The notes under the pieces: generated by a model
The model's input: only the letters and a program-made list of their open reading frames with translations
Told to the model about the DNA's origin: nothing
The model's database searches: none
In this document: positions 19,686 through 27,772 of the stretch, one piece after another
Layout of the letters: every line of letters starts with the position of its first letter
Numbering within the stretch: position 1 is the stretch's first letter
Translations under genes and position numbers: made by a program
Origin: Caldilinea sp.
GTDB lineage: Bacteria; Chloroflexota; Anaerolineae; Caldilineales; Caldilineaceae
Direction: 5' to 3'
Assembly: GCA_026389955.1 (NCBI GenBank)
Contig: JAPLGY010000393.1
Coordinates: 1 to 29,605, forward strand
Length of the DNA stretch: 29,605 nucleotides

Positions 19686-20678
19686 CTACGCCCGCAGCAC
19701 GCTGCGGATGCCTTCGACCACCTGCTTTTTGCCGGGGAGGATGTATGATTCCAGCACCAGCGAGAAGGGAATGGGTGCGTCGAGCCCTGCGACCCGGACC
19801 ACCGGGGCTTTGAGCGCCCGGAAGCATTCTTCGCTGATCGTGGCGCTCAACTCAGCGGCCAACCCCCCCAGCTTGGGCGCTTCGTTGGCCACCACGGCGC
19901 GGCCCGTTTTGTGCACCGACGCCAGCACGGTCTCGGCGTCGTAGGGGCGGATCGTACGCAGGTCGATCACTTCGACGTCGATGCCTTCCTTCTCCAGCTC
20001 GCTGGCAGCTGCCAGCGCCTCGTGCACCATTTTCATGGTGGCGACCACGGTCACATCTTTGCCCGGGCGGGCGATGGCCGCCTTGCGCAGTGGGGTCGTG
20101 TAGTGGCCGTCGGGCACGTCCCCTTTGATGCGATAAAGCGCCTTGTGTTCGAGAAAGAGAATGGGGTTGTCGTTTTCGATCGAGGCGAGCAGCAGCCCCT
20201 TGGCGTCTGCCGGCGTTGCCGGCGCCACGATGACCATCCCAGGCACGTTGAGGAACCACCCTTCCACCGACTGCGAATGGTGGGGCCCGCCGCCAAAGCC
20301 GCCGCCGCAGGCGGTGCGCACCACGATCGACGCCTTGAACTGGCCGTCGAACATATAGTGCATTTTGGCTGCGTTGTTGACCAGCTGGTCGTAGCACTCC
20401 CCCAGAAAATCGGCGAACATAATTTCGGCCACGGGGCGCAGGCCAACCATGGCCGACCCGACCGCAGTGCCGACGATGGCGGCCTCGGAGAGGGGGGTGT
20501 CGCGCACGCGCTCGGCGCCATACTTTGCCCACAGCCCCCGGGTGACACCGAAATCGCCCCCCATTTCGGCGATGTCCTCGCCCAACAGATAGACGCTGGG
20601 GTCGCTCGCCATGCTGATGTCGAGGGCCTCGTTGAGTGCCTGCACAAAGGTGCGGGTGCGAACCGTGGTGGCTGTCAT
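19686..20678 (-). CDS. TPP-dependent dehydrogenase E1 component, beta subunit
   Basis: 330-residue beta subunit of an alpha2beta2 2-oxoacid/acetoin dehydrogenase E1 (PdhB/AcoB/BkdB-like). Seen: ALNEALDISMASDPSVYLLGEDI, GGDFGVTRGL, RDTPLSEAAIVGTAVGSAM, GGGPHHSQSVEGWF and the C-terminal VVANEAPKLGGLAAELSA. The start codon overlaps the alpha-subunit stop (ATGA), so the two are translationally coupled. No E2 (lipoyl acyltransferase) or E3 gene lies in the window. It either borrows an E2 elsewhere or acts without one. Confidence 0.93.
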   Translation of the reverse strand: MTATTVRTRTFVQALNEALDISMASDPSVYLLGEDIAEMGGDFGVTRGLWAKYGAERVRDTPLSEAAIVGTAVGSAMVGLRPVAEIMFADFLGECYDQLVNNAAKMHYMFDGQFKASIVVRTACGGGFGGGPHHSQSVEGWFLNVPGMVIVAPATPADAKGLLLASIENDNPILFLEHKALYRIKGDVPDGHYTTPLRKAAIARPGKDVTVVATMKMVHEALAAASELEKEGIDVEVIDLRTIRPYDAETVLASVHKTGRAVVANEAPKLGGLAAELSATISEECFRALKAPVVRVAGLDAPIPFSLVLESYILPGKKQVVEGIRSVLRA

Positions 20679-21658
20679 CGGAGTTCCTCCCCGCCTACAT
20701 AGACATCCGCCGTCGCCTTGGCCGGGTCGGGCATGGGGCTATTTTTGGCGAAGTCAATCCATCTTTCGATCTGCTGCGCCACCTCGGCTTCGATGCGGTC
20801 GAGGTCTGCATCCTGCAAGGTGCTCTGCGCGCTGATTTTCTGGCGAGCCAGCCGGATCGGGTCGCGATCTTCTTTCCAGTAGCGCACCTCTTCTGCCGGG
20901 CGGAACTCACCGGAGAAGAGACCCTGCCAGCGCCAGGTTTTGAACTCCAGGAAATAGGGGCCGTTGCCTGCTCGGATGGAGTCGACCGCCCTGGCGACTT
21001 CGGCGTAGGCCAGTTCGATCTCGTTGCCGTCGACCTGCACACAAGGCATGCCGTAGCCGCGCGCCAGGTCAACGATGTCAGCGGAGGCGTGTCCCTTGCC
21101 GACAGGCATGGAGATGGCGTAGCCGTTGTTGACACAGGCGTACAGCACCGGCAGCTTCCAAATGGCGGCCATGTTCAGGCTTTCGTGGAATTCTCCGCGG
21201 CCGACAGTGCCATCCCCGATGATGCAGCAGGCGACGTTGGGCTCTTTGCGCATCTGCCACGCCAGCGCAACCCCCAGCACGGTCGCCATGTAGGAGCCTT
21301 CGACAGCGTTGTCGCCAAAATTGCCGACCCGTGGATTGGCGCTGTGCAGGCTGCCTCCCTTGCCGCTGCAGACCCCGGTGGCACGGCCAAAGAGCTCCGC
21401 CATGATCCGTTCGCCGTCCCCCTGATGTTTTTCTTGCGCCAGGGCATTGATGCCGTGGCAGCGATGGTCTGGGAAAAAACAGTCGGTCGCCTTGAGGTGT
21501 GCGGCGAGCGCGGCCTGGGTGGCTTCCTGGCCAACCCCCGTGTGCAGCATGCCCGGCACATTGCCCTTTTTGAATTCACGTTCCAGACCGAACTCAAAGG
21601 CTCGGATCAGCCACATGTCTCGGTACAGATCGACCAGGGTCTCTAGGTCCAAAGCCAC
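20675..21658 (-). CDS. TPP-dependent dehydrogenase E1 component, alpha subunit
   Basis: 327 residues from GTG 21658, preceded by AAGGAG. The thiamine-diphosphate motif runs from GDG (148-150) to NN (177-178), inside GDGTVGRGEFHESLNMAAIW. SGKGGSLHSANP and PDHRCHG are family features. It decarboxylates a 2-oxoacid (or cleaves an acetoin-like ketol) with the beta subunit encoded next. Begins 12 bp after the molybdenum hydroxylase stop, so it is firmly inside the operon. Sequence alone does not separate pyruvate, branched-chain and acetoin types. Confidence 0.92.
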   Translation of the reverse strand: MALDLETLVDLYRDMWLIRAFEFGLEREFKKGNVPGMLHTGVGQEATQAALAAHLKATDCFFPDHRCHGINALAQEKHQGDGERIMAELFGRATGVCSGKGGSLHSANPRVGNFGDNAVEGSYMATVLGVALAWQMRKEPNVACCIIGDGTVGRGEFHESLNMAAIWKLPVLYACVNNGYAISMPVGKGHASADIVDLARGYGMPCVQVDGNEIELAYAEVARAVDSIRAGNGPYFLEFKTWRWQGLFSGEFRPAEEVRYWKEDRDPIRLARQKISAQSTLQDADLDRIEAEVAQQIERWIDFAKNSPMPDPAKATADVYVGGEELR

Positions 21659-21670
21659 GAGAAGCTCCTT

Positions 21671-24604
21671 TTACAGTTCATGGAAAAGACGCCAGACCTT
21701 TTCCGGGGTGATCGGCAGGTCGCGCACACGCACACCGACCGCATCGTAGACCGCGTTGGCCACTGCGGGTGCTACACCGTCCATCGGAATTTCAGCGACC
21801 GCCTTGGCGCCGTAGGGGCCGCTTGGTTCGTAGGTCGGTACCAGAATCGCCTGGACGACGGGCACCTCGTCGGCTTGGAAGATGCGGTAGTCCCCGAAAC
21901 GGGTCGCCAGAGAACGCCCCGCTTCGTCGTAGACCATCTCTTCGCTGACCGCATAGCCCAGCGCCTGGACCAGCCCCCCCTCGATCTGTCCTGCGGCGGT
22001 GCGCGGGTTGATCGCCGTCCCGCAATCGACTGCCATCACCAGCTGGGTGACCGTGACCTGGCCGGTCTCGGTGTCTACCTCTACTTCGGCGTATTGAGCG
22101 CCGAAGGGGGGCGGCGAGTGCATCGACATATGGGACGCCGTCGCCATGATCTGGCGATGATCCGCCACATGAAGGCTGTGCAGCGCCACATCCGCCAGGC
22201 TGACCGAACGTCCGTCCGGAGCGGTCACCCGCCGATCGCGCAGCGTCAGCTCGACATCGCCATGCAGGGTCAGCATCAACGCAGCCCGCTCGAGGATCTG
22301 GTCGCGCACCTGCTCGGCCGCCTTTTTGACCGCCCCCCCCGAAATATAGGTCGTCGACGATGCGTATGCGCCGGTGTCGAAGGGGGTAAAATCGGTGTCT
22401 GACGAATAGATCACGATGTCGTTGAGTGGCGCGCCCAATGTCTCCGCAGCGATCTGTGCCAGCACCGTGTCAGAACCGGTGCCCAGGTCGGTGCCGCCTA
22501 CCAGCACATTGAAACTGCCGTCGTCGTTCATTTTGATGCTGGCCGCCCCCATGTCCATCCCTGGAATCGCCGTGCCGTGCATACAGAGCGCCATGCCCAG
22601 CCCCCGGCGGATGTGGGGGCGGGCCGGGTCGATCCGCCAGGCGGGGTCCCCGCGGCGGTCCCAGGCAACGGCTGCTGCGCCCTGTGTCACACATTGCTCA
22701 AGCCCACAGCTTTGCACGATCTGCGGCTGGCGTCCGCTGTCGCCCTCTCCCAGTGCCGCGGTAATCGGAATCGGGTCGCCTGAACGCACCGCGTTTTTAA
22801 GCCGGAACTCGACCGCATCCAGGGCGAGCGACTCGGCAATCTCCTCCATCAGGCTTTCCAGAGCAAATTCACCCTGGGGTGCGCCGTAGCCGCGGAACGC
22901 TCCCGGGGTTGGGATGTTGGTGTAGACCACTTCGGCGGTGAACTGCATGTGGGCGGCGCGGTAGGTCGCCAGCCCGCGCAGACCTGCGACGCTGCACACG
23001 GTCAGCCCATGTGTGCCGTAGGCACCGGTGTTGGAGACAATGTGCAGGTCGAGCGCGTGCAGGGTGCCGTCCTGTTTGACACCAGCCCGGAAGGTCACGA
23101 CCATCGGGTGCCGCGAGCGGGCACTGGTGAACTCTTGGCTGCGCGTGTATTCAAAACGCACCGGCCGTCCGGTGGCAATCGTCAGGTGCGCGCAGAGGTC
23201 TTCGATCAGCATCTCCTGCTTGCCGCCGAAACCGCCGCCGATGCGTGGTTTGACCACACGAATGCGCTTGACCGGCAGCCCGATCAGCGGGGCGATCATG
23301 CGGCGCACGTGAAAGGGCACCTGGGTGCTGGTGCGGATCACCAGCCGTTCGTCTTCGTCCCAGTAGGTGACCACAATGTGCGGCTCGATGGACGCCTGCT
23401 GCACCTGGTGCACATGGTAGGTGCGCTCGAAAAGATGGTCGGAGTCAGCCAGCCCCTGCTCGACATCGCCGACCGCAGCGTGGATTTGGACGGCAATGTT
23501 GCGTTCCACATCGGCGATGCCGACCGCGTCGGGCTCGTCGTGGATCACCGGTGCCCCGGGCTGCATGGTCTGCAGCGGGTCAAAGACTGCGGGCAGCAGC
23601 GTGTATTCGACCTCGATCAAGTCGAGTGCGGCCCGGGCAATCTCGGGCGATTCGGCCGCCACAACCGCCACACGGTCTCCCACATGGCGCACCTTGTGGT
23701 CGAGGGACACCTGGTCCCAGGGGTGCGGATTGGGCCAGGTCTGCCCGCCCGAGGCATAGATCACGCGCGGCACATCCTCGTAGGTCAGCACTGCATGCAC
23801 CCCGGGCAGCGCCCGGGCGCGGGCCGTCTCGATGCGCTGGATGCGGGCGTGGGCATGTGGGCTGGTCAGCAGGGCAGCATGCAGCATGCCGGGCAGGTCG
23901 ATGTCGTCGGCAAAGGCCGGTTTGCCTTTGACCAGCTTGATCGCGTCGACTTTGATCTCGGGGTGGCCGACCACGTCGGTCGTGGGCTTGGTGTCGACTG
24001 TCGGAAAGGTGAAAAAAGCGACCTGCGGTTTGGTGAGCACATCCCCGCCTGGCAGATCTGGCTCCTGGGGAGGGCGAAGGGCATCGAAGAACCCTGCGAG
24101 CGGCAGGCTGTCCGCAGCGTCGAGCGGCGGCACCGCCTCGCCGCGAAGCAGGGCAGCTGCGCGCTGGACAGCTTCGACCGGTTTGACATACCCGGTGCAG
24201 CGACAGAGCACCCCCCCCAGCGCCGAGCGGATCTCGGCCTCGCTCGGCGTCAGGGTCTTGCCCAGCAGTTCCTGGGCCGCCAGCACCATCGACGGCGTGC
24301 AAAAGCCACACTGGATGGCTCCCGTCTCGGCAAAGGCCTGCTGGATCGGATGCAGCGGCGCCCCAGGGCCGCGGTCGAGCGCCTCCACCGTGTCGACCCG
24401 GTGGCCCTCCATCTGCGCTGCCAGCAGCACACAGGTGGGAGCCAGCCGCCCATCCACCAACACCGAGCAGGCGCCGCATTCGCCACTTTCGCAGCCGTGT
24501 TTGACACTCCACATGCCACTGCGGCGCAGCAGCGCCATCAACGTCTCATCTTCGCGGCAGTCGAACGAACGAAGCTGGCCGTTCAACGTCAATTGAGTCT
24601 TCAT
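21671..24604 (-). CDS. xdhD: XdhD-like molybdenum hydroxylase with fused 2Fe-2S domain
   Basis: Xanthine-oxidase-family enzyme, 977 residues. N-terminal iron-sulphur part: Cys38, Cys43, Cys46 and Cys58, then Cys99, Cys102, Cys134 and Cys136 (CGFC, CRCTGY). The rest is the molybdopterin large subunit with GGGFGGKQE, AFRGYGAPQG and the C-terminal GAKAVAEIP holding the catalytic Glu. Fusing 2Fe-2S to the Mo domain without FAD is the arrangement of E. coli XdhD (956 aa), a putative selenium-dependent hydroxylase linked to ssnA. It hydroxylates an N-heterocycle (purine-like) or aldehyde. The flavin subunit gene ends 12 bp upstream. Use of selenium cannot be read from sequence. Confidence 0.88.
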   Translation of the reverse strand: MKTQLTLNGQLRSFDCREDETLMALLRRSGMWSVKHGCESGECGACSVLVDGRLAPTCVLLAAQMEGHRVDTVEALDRGPGAPLHPIQQAFAETGAIQCGFCTPSMVLAAQELLGKTLTPSEAEIRSALGGVLCRCTGYVKPVEAVQRAAALLRGEAVPPLDAADSLPLAGFFDALRPPQEPDLPGGDVLTKPQVAFFTFPTVDTKPTTDVVGHPEIKVDAIKLVKGKPAFADDIDLPGMLHAALLTSPHAHARIQRIETARARALPGVHAVLTYEDVPRVIYASGGQTWPNPHPWDQVSLDHKVRHVGDRVAVVAAESPEIARAALDLIEVEYTLLPAVFDPLQTMQPGAPVIHDEPDAVGIADVERNIAVQIHAAVGDVEQGLADSDHLFERTYHVHQVQQASIEPHIVVTYWDEDERLVIRTSTQVPFHVRRMIAPLIGLPVKRIRVVKPRIGGGFGGKQEMLIEDLCAHLTIATGRPVRFEYTRSQEFTSARSRHPMVVTFRAGVKQDGTLHALDLHIVSNTGAYGTHGLTVCSVAGLRGLATYRAAHMQFTAEVVYTNIPTPGAFRGYGAPQGEFALESLMEEIAESLALDAVEFRLKNAVRSGDPIPITAALGEGDSGRQPQIVQSCGLEQCVTQGAAAVAWDRRGDPAWRIDPARPHIRRGLGMALCMHGTAIPGMDMGAASIKMNDDGSFNVLVGGTDLGTGSDTVLAQIAAETLGAPLNDIVIYSSDTDFTPFDTGAYASSTTYISGGAVKKAAEQVRDQILERAALMLTLHGDVELTLRDRRVTAPDGRSVSLADVALHSLHVADHRQIMATASHMSMHSPPPFGAQYAEVEVDTETGQVTVTQLVMAVDCGTAINPRTAAGQIEGGLVQALGYAVSEEMVYDEAGRSLATRFGDYRIFQADEVPVVQAILVPTYEPSGPYGAKAVAEIPMDGVAPAVANAVYDAVGVRVRDLPITPEKVWRLFHEL

Positions 24605-24616
24605 CGAATCCTCCCT

Positions 24617-25411
24617 CTATTGTACTGCGGCGGCCAATGCACGGCGTGCCAGCACCCCTGCCATGGCGCGGCGGTAGGCTGCGCTGCCCCGGTAGTCGCC
24701 CACGGGATCTACCTGTGCGACAACCTGTTCGACCAGCCTGGCAAGAGCGGTCTGCCGATCTCCCCCCGTCTCCTCTGCCAGGATCGGTGCGACGCTGGCG
24801 CCAGCGACCGCCACGCGTACAGTCTGGCCGGCGGCGACAGCGACCGCAGCCACGATGGCCTGGTCGAGCGGCGTGCGTGCCACACGCGCCAGTCCAGCGC
24901 GCGGCGCTGTGCTGAGGTCAAGGAGCACTTCTGCGAGCAGCAGGCGGGCAGAGGGCCGATATTCGCTCAAAGCCAGTTCCCTTGTCTCCTCTTCTCCTCC
25001 CTGCACCCTTCCTCTCGCCCCCAATGCCAACAATGCCAACAGCACCTCAGGGGGGCCCTCTGCCGCTCCTTCTACGGTGCCGGCCAGCGTGGCCAGGGTG
25101 CGTCGTGATTGGGGAGCTGCCAGCTCAGCGGCCGTGGACAAGATGCCGCCGGCCATCGCCCTGACTGCCGTACTTTCGACCAGATCCTGCAGCGGTGTGG
25201 CAGCCCCGATCCGCAGCAGAGGGCCGTCGACGCGCACATAGCGCCAGGGCAGATCCTGCAGATCGACCAGCGCTGGCACTGCCGGGAAAGCGCCTTCTGG
25301 CACCCGGGGCCTGGGAATCAGCGGTGCGGTTGCTACGGTTGTTCGTTCCAACAAAGCCAGCGCGCGCTCGACGCTGGGTACGCGCTCGTATTCACGGATC
25401 TGCGCGGCCAT
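24617..25411 (-). CDS. ygfM: YgfM/CoxM-like FAD-subunit homologue with degenerate flavin motifs
   Basis: 264 residues, the flavin-subunit family of molybdenum hydroxylases. ALVDLQDLPWRYV, LRIGAATPLQDLV and the C-terminal DYRGSAAYRRAMAGVLARRAL align with CoxM/YgfM. The usual FAD-pyrophosphate motif (AGGTDL) is replaced by TAPLIPRPRV, and the second motif (IRNxGTIGG) by SRRTLATLAGTV. It may bind flavin poorly, or pass electrons in another way. It begins the leftward operon at ATG 25411 (GGGAGG upstream) behind a good promoter. Confidence 0.75.
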   Translation of the reverse strand: MAAQIREYERVPSVERALALLERTTVATAPLIPRPRVPEGAFPAVPALVDLQDLPWRYVRVDGPLLRIGAATPLQDLVESTAVRAMAGGILSTAAELAAPQSRRTLATLAGTVEGAAEGPPEVLLALLALGARGRVQGGEEETRELALSEYRPSARLLLAEVLLDLSTAPRAGLARVARTPLDQAIVAAVAVAAGQTVRVAVAGASVAPILAEETGGDRQTALARLVEQVVAQVDPVGDYRGSAAYRRAMAGVLARRALAAAVQ

Positions 25412-25453
25412 TTTGCCTCCCTCGTTTGCTCATGCGTATACTGGGTCGCCTGT

Positions 25454-25483
25454 AGAATAGCACACAGACGAGAAACTGGTCAA
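25454..25483 (-). promoter_or_regulatory. Promoter of the 12-gene leftward operon
   Basis: Leftward -35 TTGACC (plus 25478-25483), 18-bp spacer, -10 TATTCT (plus 25454-25459), about 43 bp upstream of the first ATG. Confidence 0.6.
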
Positions 25484-25484
25484 G

Positions 25485-25498
25485 TTTTGTTCACAAAA
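25485..25498. promoter_or_regulatory. 14-bp dyad, candidate operator of the leftward operon
   Basis: TTTTGT-TC-ACAAAA, perfect arms, immediately upstream of the -35 of the leftward promoter and between it and the XRE-cupin gene. A plausible site for that regulator; no proof in sequence. Confidence 0.5.
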
Positions 25499-25566
25499 AT
25501 CAAGTAACATTCAATTTTGGGGTCGCCCATCGGTGTGAATGGTCTTTTGTTTTCATCGAATATAGG

Positions 25567-25595
25567 TTGACATTGGGGTAGGTGCAGTGTACACT
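25567..25595 (+). promoter_or_regulatory. Promoter of the XRE-cupin gene with overlapping palindrome
   Basis: -35 TTGACA (25567-25572), 17-bp spacer, -10 TACACT (25590-25595). The perfect 10-bp palindrome AGTGTACACT (25586-25595) covers the -10, as in autoregulated repressors. Predicted transcription start at about 25602, the A of the ATG. Confidence 0.65.
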
Positions 25596-25601
25596 CAGCG
25601 C

Positions 25602-26210
25602 ATGGCCATCAAAACACACTCTTTTCAGCCGCACTCTGCCGGCGAGGCGGACGCGGTGCAGACGTTTGGAAATCGAATCCGAGCTCGGCGCCACGAGCTG
25701 GGGATCAGCCTGGGGGTGTTGGCTGAGCGCACCGGGTTGACCGCCAGCTTTTTGAGTCTGGTCGAGCGTGACTTGAGCAAGCCGTCGCTCGATTCGCTGC
25801 GCAGCATTGCCGAAGCGTTGGCAGTACCGACCTTTTATTTTTCGCAGGAGTCTCCGGTCGGCCGTGCAGCGATGCAGAATCCGGTCGTGCGCGCGAGCCA
25901 GCGGGTCCAGATCACCTATCCGCCGGGCGATGTGACCAGCGAGCTGCTGGTGCCCAACCTGCGCAACAAATTGCAGGTCATTGTCTCACAGATCCAGCCC
26001 TCCGCCGGCAACATCGCCCGTCCGCCGCAGATCGAGACCGAGGAATGTCTGTTGGTGCTGGCCGGAACCCTGCGCGTGGTGTTGGGCGACCAGGAATATG
26101 AGCTGAAGGCAGGGGACAGCATCTACATCCGGGGCCAAGAGCTGCGAGAGATCCGGGCCTTGGGCCAGGAGGCAATTTTTCTTTCCGCTGTGACGCCGCC
26201 GGCGTTTTGA
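25602..26210 (+). CDS. XRE-family regulator with C-terminal cupin sensor, predicted leaderless
   Basis: 202-residue DNA-binding regulator. A lambda-repressor-type HTH is near the N-terminus (NRIRARRHELGISLGVLAERTG, then SFLSLVERDLSKPSLDSL). A cupin_2 domain follows (about 100-195: EECLLVLAGTLRVVLGDQEYELKAGDSIYI). This architecture is typical of local regulators of amino-acid, amine and nucleobase catabolism that sense a small ligand in the cupin. A GTG start at 25587 is excluded because it lies within the promoter. ATG 25602 falls at the predicted transcription start and has no Shine-Dalgarno. Probable controller of the divergent operon and of the amidohydrolase 16 bp downstream. Confidence 0.85.
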   Translation: MAIKTHSFQPHSAGEADAVQTFGNRIRARRHELGISLGVLAERTGLTASFLSLVERDLSKPSLDSLRSIAEALAVPTFYFSQESPVGRAAMQNPVVRASQRVQITYPPGDVTSELLVPNLRNKLQVIVSQIQPSAGNIARPPQIETEECLLVLAGTLRVVLGDQEYELKAGDSIYIRGQELREIRALGQEAIFLSAVTPPAF

Positions 26211-26226
26211 AAGGGGGAGAAGGCGT

Positions 26227-27630
26227 ATGGAGAAGGTCGACTTGCTTGTCCGTCATGCGGTGATTGTCACCCAGAACCCCGATCGTGTCGTTCTGCAGGA
26301 TGGGGCGTTGGCGGTGCTTGGCAATCGGATCGCCGCTGTCGGCACGACCGACGAGCTGGACGTGCGCTTTCAAACCGACAATCTGCTGGATGCGCGCGGG
26401 AGGGCGCTCTTTCCGGGTCTGGTCAACCTGCACACCCATCTTTTCCAGTCGGCGGTGAAGGGGTTGGGGGAGGACATGGCTGTCGAGCAGTGGGTGCAGG
26501 CGGTCACGTGTCCGACAGCGGCGGCGCTCAGCGCTGAAGAGGCCTATCTCTTTGCGATGGTGAGTTGTCTGGAGAATTTGCGCAGCGGGGCCACGACGGT
26601 GATGGAATTTATGTATGGGCTGCGGGACCCAGCCGTGCATGAGGCAGTGATTCAGGCGATGGTCGACAGCGGGCTGCGCGGGCGTTACACGCGTTATGTG
26701 GCTGACACGGGTGCAGCGATGGGGTTGCCTCCTGCGCTGATCCAGCCGGCAGACGAGGCGCTGGCGCATGTGCGTGCGTTGCAGTCGACCTACACGGGGG
26801 CAGGCGATGGACGCCTGGATGTCGGCCTTGCCATCGGGGTGATCTGGGCGATGACCGAACCGGGGCTGCGTGCGGTGCGCCGCTGCGCCGACGAGACGGG
26901 GATGACGATCACGATGCACATCAACGAGAGCCCCTTCGACAACCTGTCGGCACAGCAGCAGTGGGGGCGCAATACAATCCCGCTGCTGGCCGAATGCGGT
27001 CTGCTGGGTCCTGACCTGATCGCCGTGCACTGTGTGCACATGACAGACGAAGACATCCGGCTTTTTGTCGAACACGGTGTTGCCGTCGCCTACAACCCGG
27101 TCAGCAACATGTACCTTGGCTCTGGCATTCCTCCGATTGTGGAGATGGAGCAGGCAGGGGTGACGATCGGGTTGGCGACGGACGGTTCTGGCAGCAACAA
27201 CTGTCAGGACATGCTGGAGACGTTGAAATTCAGCGCGCTGCTGCAGAAGGTCCGCCAACAAAATCCGGCCTGTGTGCGGGCCCAGCGTGCGTTGGACTGG
27301 GCAACCTGTGACGGGGCCCGGGCGTTGGGGCTGGCCGGCCAGGTCGGTGTGCTGGCCCCGGGTCTGTACGCTGACTTTTTTCTGGTCAACCCCTTCACCC
27401 CCAAGGCGACCCCGGTCCACGACCCGGTTGCGACGCTGGTCTATTCGGCGGGCCAGTCCAACATCGAGACCGTGGTGGTGAACGGGCGGATTCTGTTGGC
27501 GGACGGCGTCTTTGTACACCTAAATGAAGCAGAGCTGCTGCACGCTGCCCAGCATGCTGCCCAGAACCTGGCCCACCGCGCCGGCACCGAACGGCTGCTC
27601 GACCGCCGCGGTCGCTGGCGGCCGGTATGA
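26227..27630 (+). CDS. ATZ/TRZ/MtaD-type amidohydrolase (putative nucleobase or adenosine-analogue deaminase)
   Basis: 467-residue zinc amidohydrolase with all ligands: NLHTH (His69, His71), HINES, VHCVHM and ATDGS. Belongs to the chlorohydrolase/MTA-SAH deaminase/8-oxoguanine deaminase group, which removes amino groups or substituents from N-heterocycles. Start ATG 26227 has GGGGGAGAAGG upstream. Only 16 bp separate it from the regulator gene, so the two form one transcription unit. Unlike SsnA in the same region, its strand-6 His is kept, so it is expected to be active. Exact substrate unassigned. Confidence 0.85.
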   Translation: MEKVDLLVRHAVIVTQNPDRVVLQDGALAVLGNRIAAVGTTDELDVRFQTDNLLDARGRALFPGLVNLHTHLFQSAVKGLGEDMAVEQWVQAVTCPTAAALSAEEAYLFAMVSCLENLRSGATTVMEFMYGLRDPAVHEAVIQAMVDSGLRGRYTRYVADTGAAMGLPPALIQPADEALAHVRALQSTYTGAGDGRLDVGLAIGVIWAMTEPGLRAVRRCADETGMTITMHINESPFDNLSAQQQWGRNTIPLLAECGLLGPDLIAVHCVHMTDEDIRLFVEHGVAVAYNPVSNMYLGSGIPPIVEMEQAGVTIGLATDGSGSNNCQDMLETLKFSALLQKVRQQNPACVRAQRALDWATCDGARALGLAGQVGVLAPGLYADFFLVNPFTPKATPVHDPVATLVYSAGQSNIETVVVNGRILLADGVFVHLNEAELLHAAQHAAQNLAHRAGTERLLDRRGRWRPV

Positions 27631-27701
27631 CCGCGGGTGTCGTTTGGGAAGAGAAGGATCGTACCGGTTCAGAGGCGAGAGAACGGACTTTTCTGCTGTG
27701 C

Positions 27702-27730
27702 TTGCACTCTTTGAGTGTGGATTGTATACT
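27702..27730 (+). promoter_or_regulatory. Promoter upstream of the YfhO-like gene
   Basis: -35 TTGCAC (27702-27707), 17-bp spacer, -10 TATACT (27725-27730). Predicted transcription start near 27737. The rest of the 27631-27736 gap holds nothing recognisable. Confidence 0.65.
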
Positions 27731-27736
27731 ATGGCC

Positions 27737-27772
27737 ATGATCTCCTTGCTGGATTTTCCATCGCCCCCATGA
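27737..27772 (+). CDS. Candidate 11-residue leaderless leader peptide
   Basis: ATG 27737 to TGA 27770-27772 encodes MISLLDFPSPP. Its ATG sits at the predicted transcription start, so it would be leaderless. Its stop overlaps the next start as ATGA (27769-27772). The next gene has no Shine-Dalgarno of its own, so translation may depend on this coupling. Another ATG six bases upstream in frame lies too close to the -10. Confidence 0.45.
   Translation: MISLLDFPSPP

Noticed and set aside
22949..25108. 719-codon plus-strand open frame
   Set aside because: Antisense to the molybdenum hydroxylase and flavin subunit; His/Gln/Arg-rich composition typical of a reverse-strand shadow.
25978..27519. 513-codon minus-strand open frame
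   Set aside because: Antisense of the regulator and ATZ-type amidohydrolase, both of which show complete motifs.
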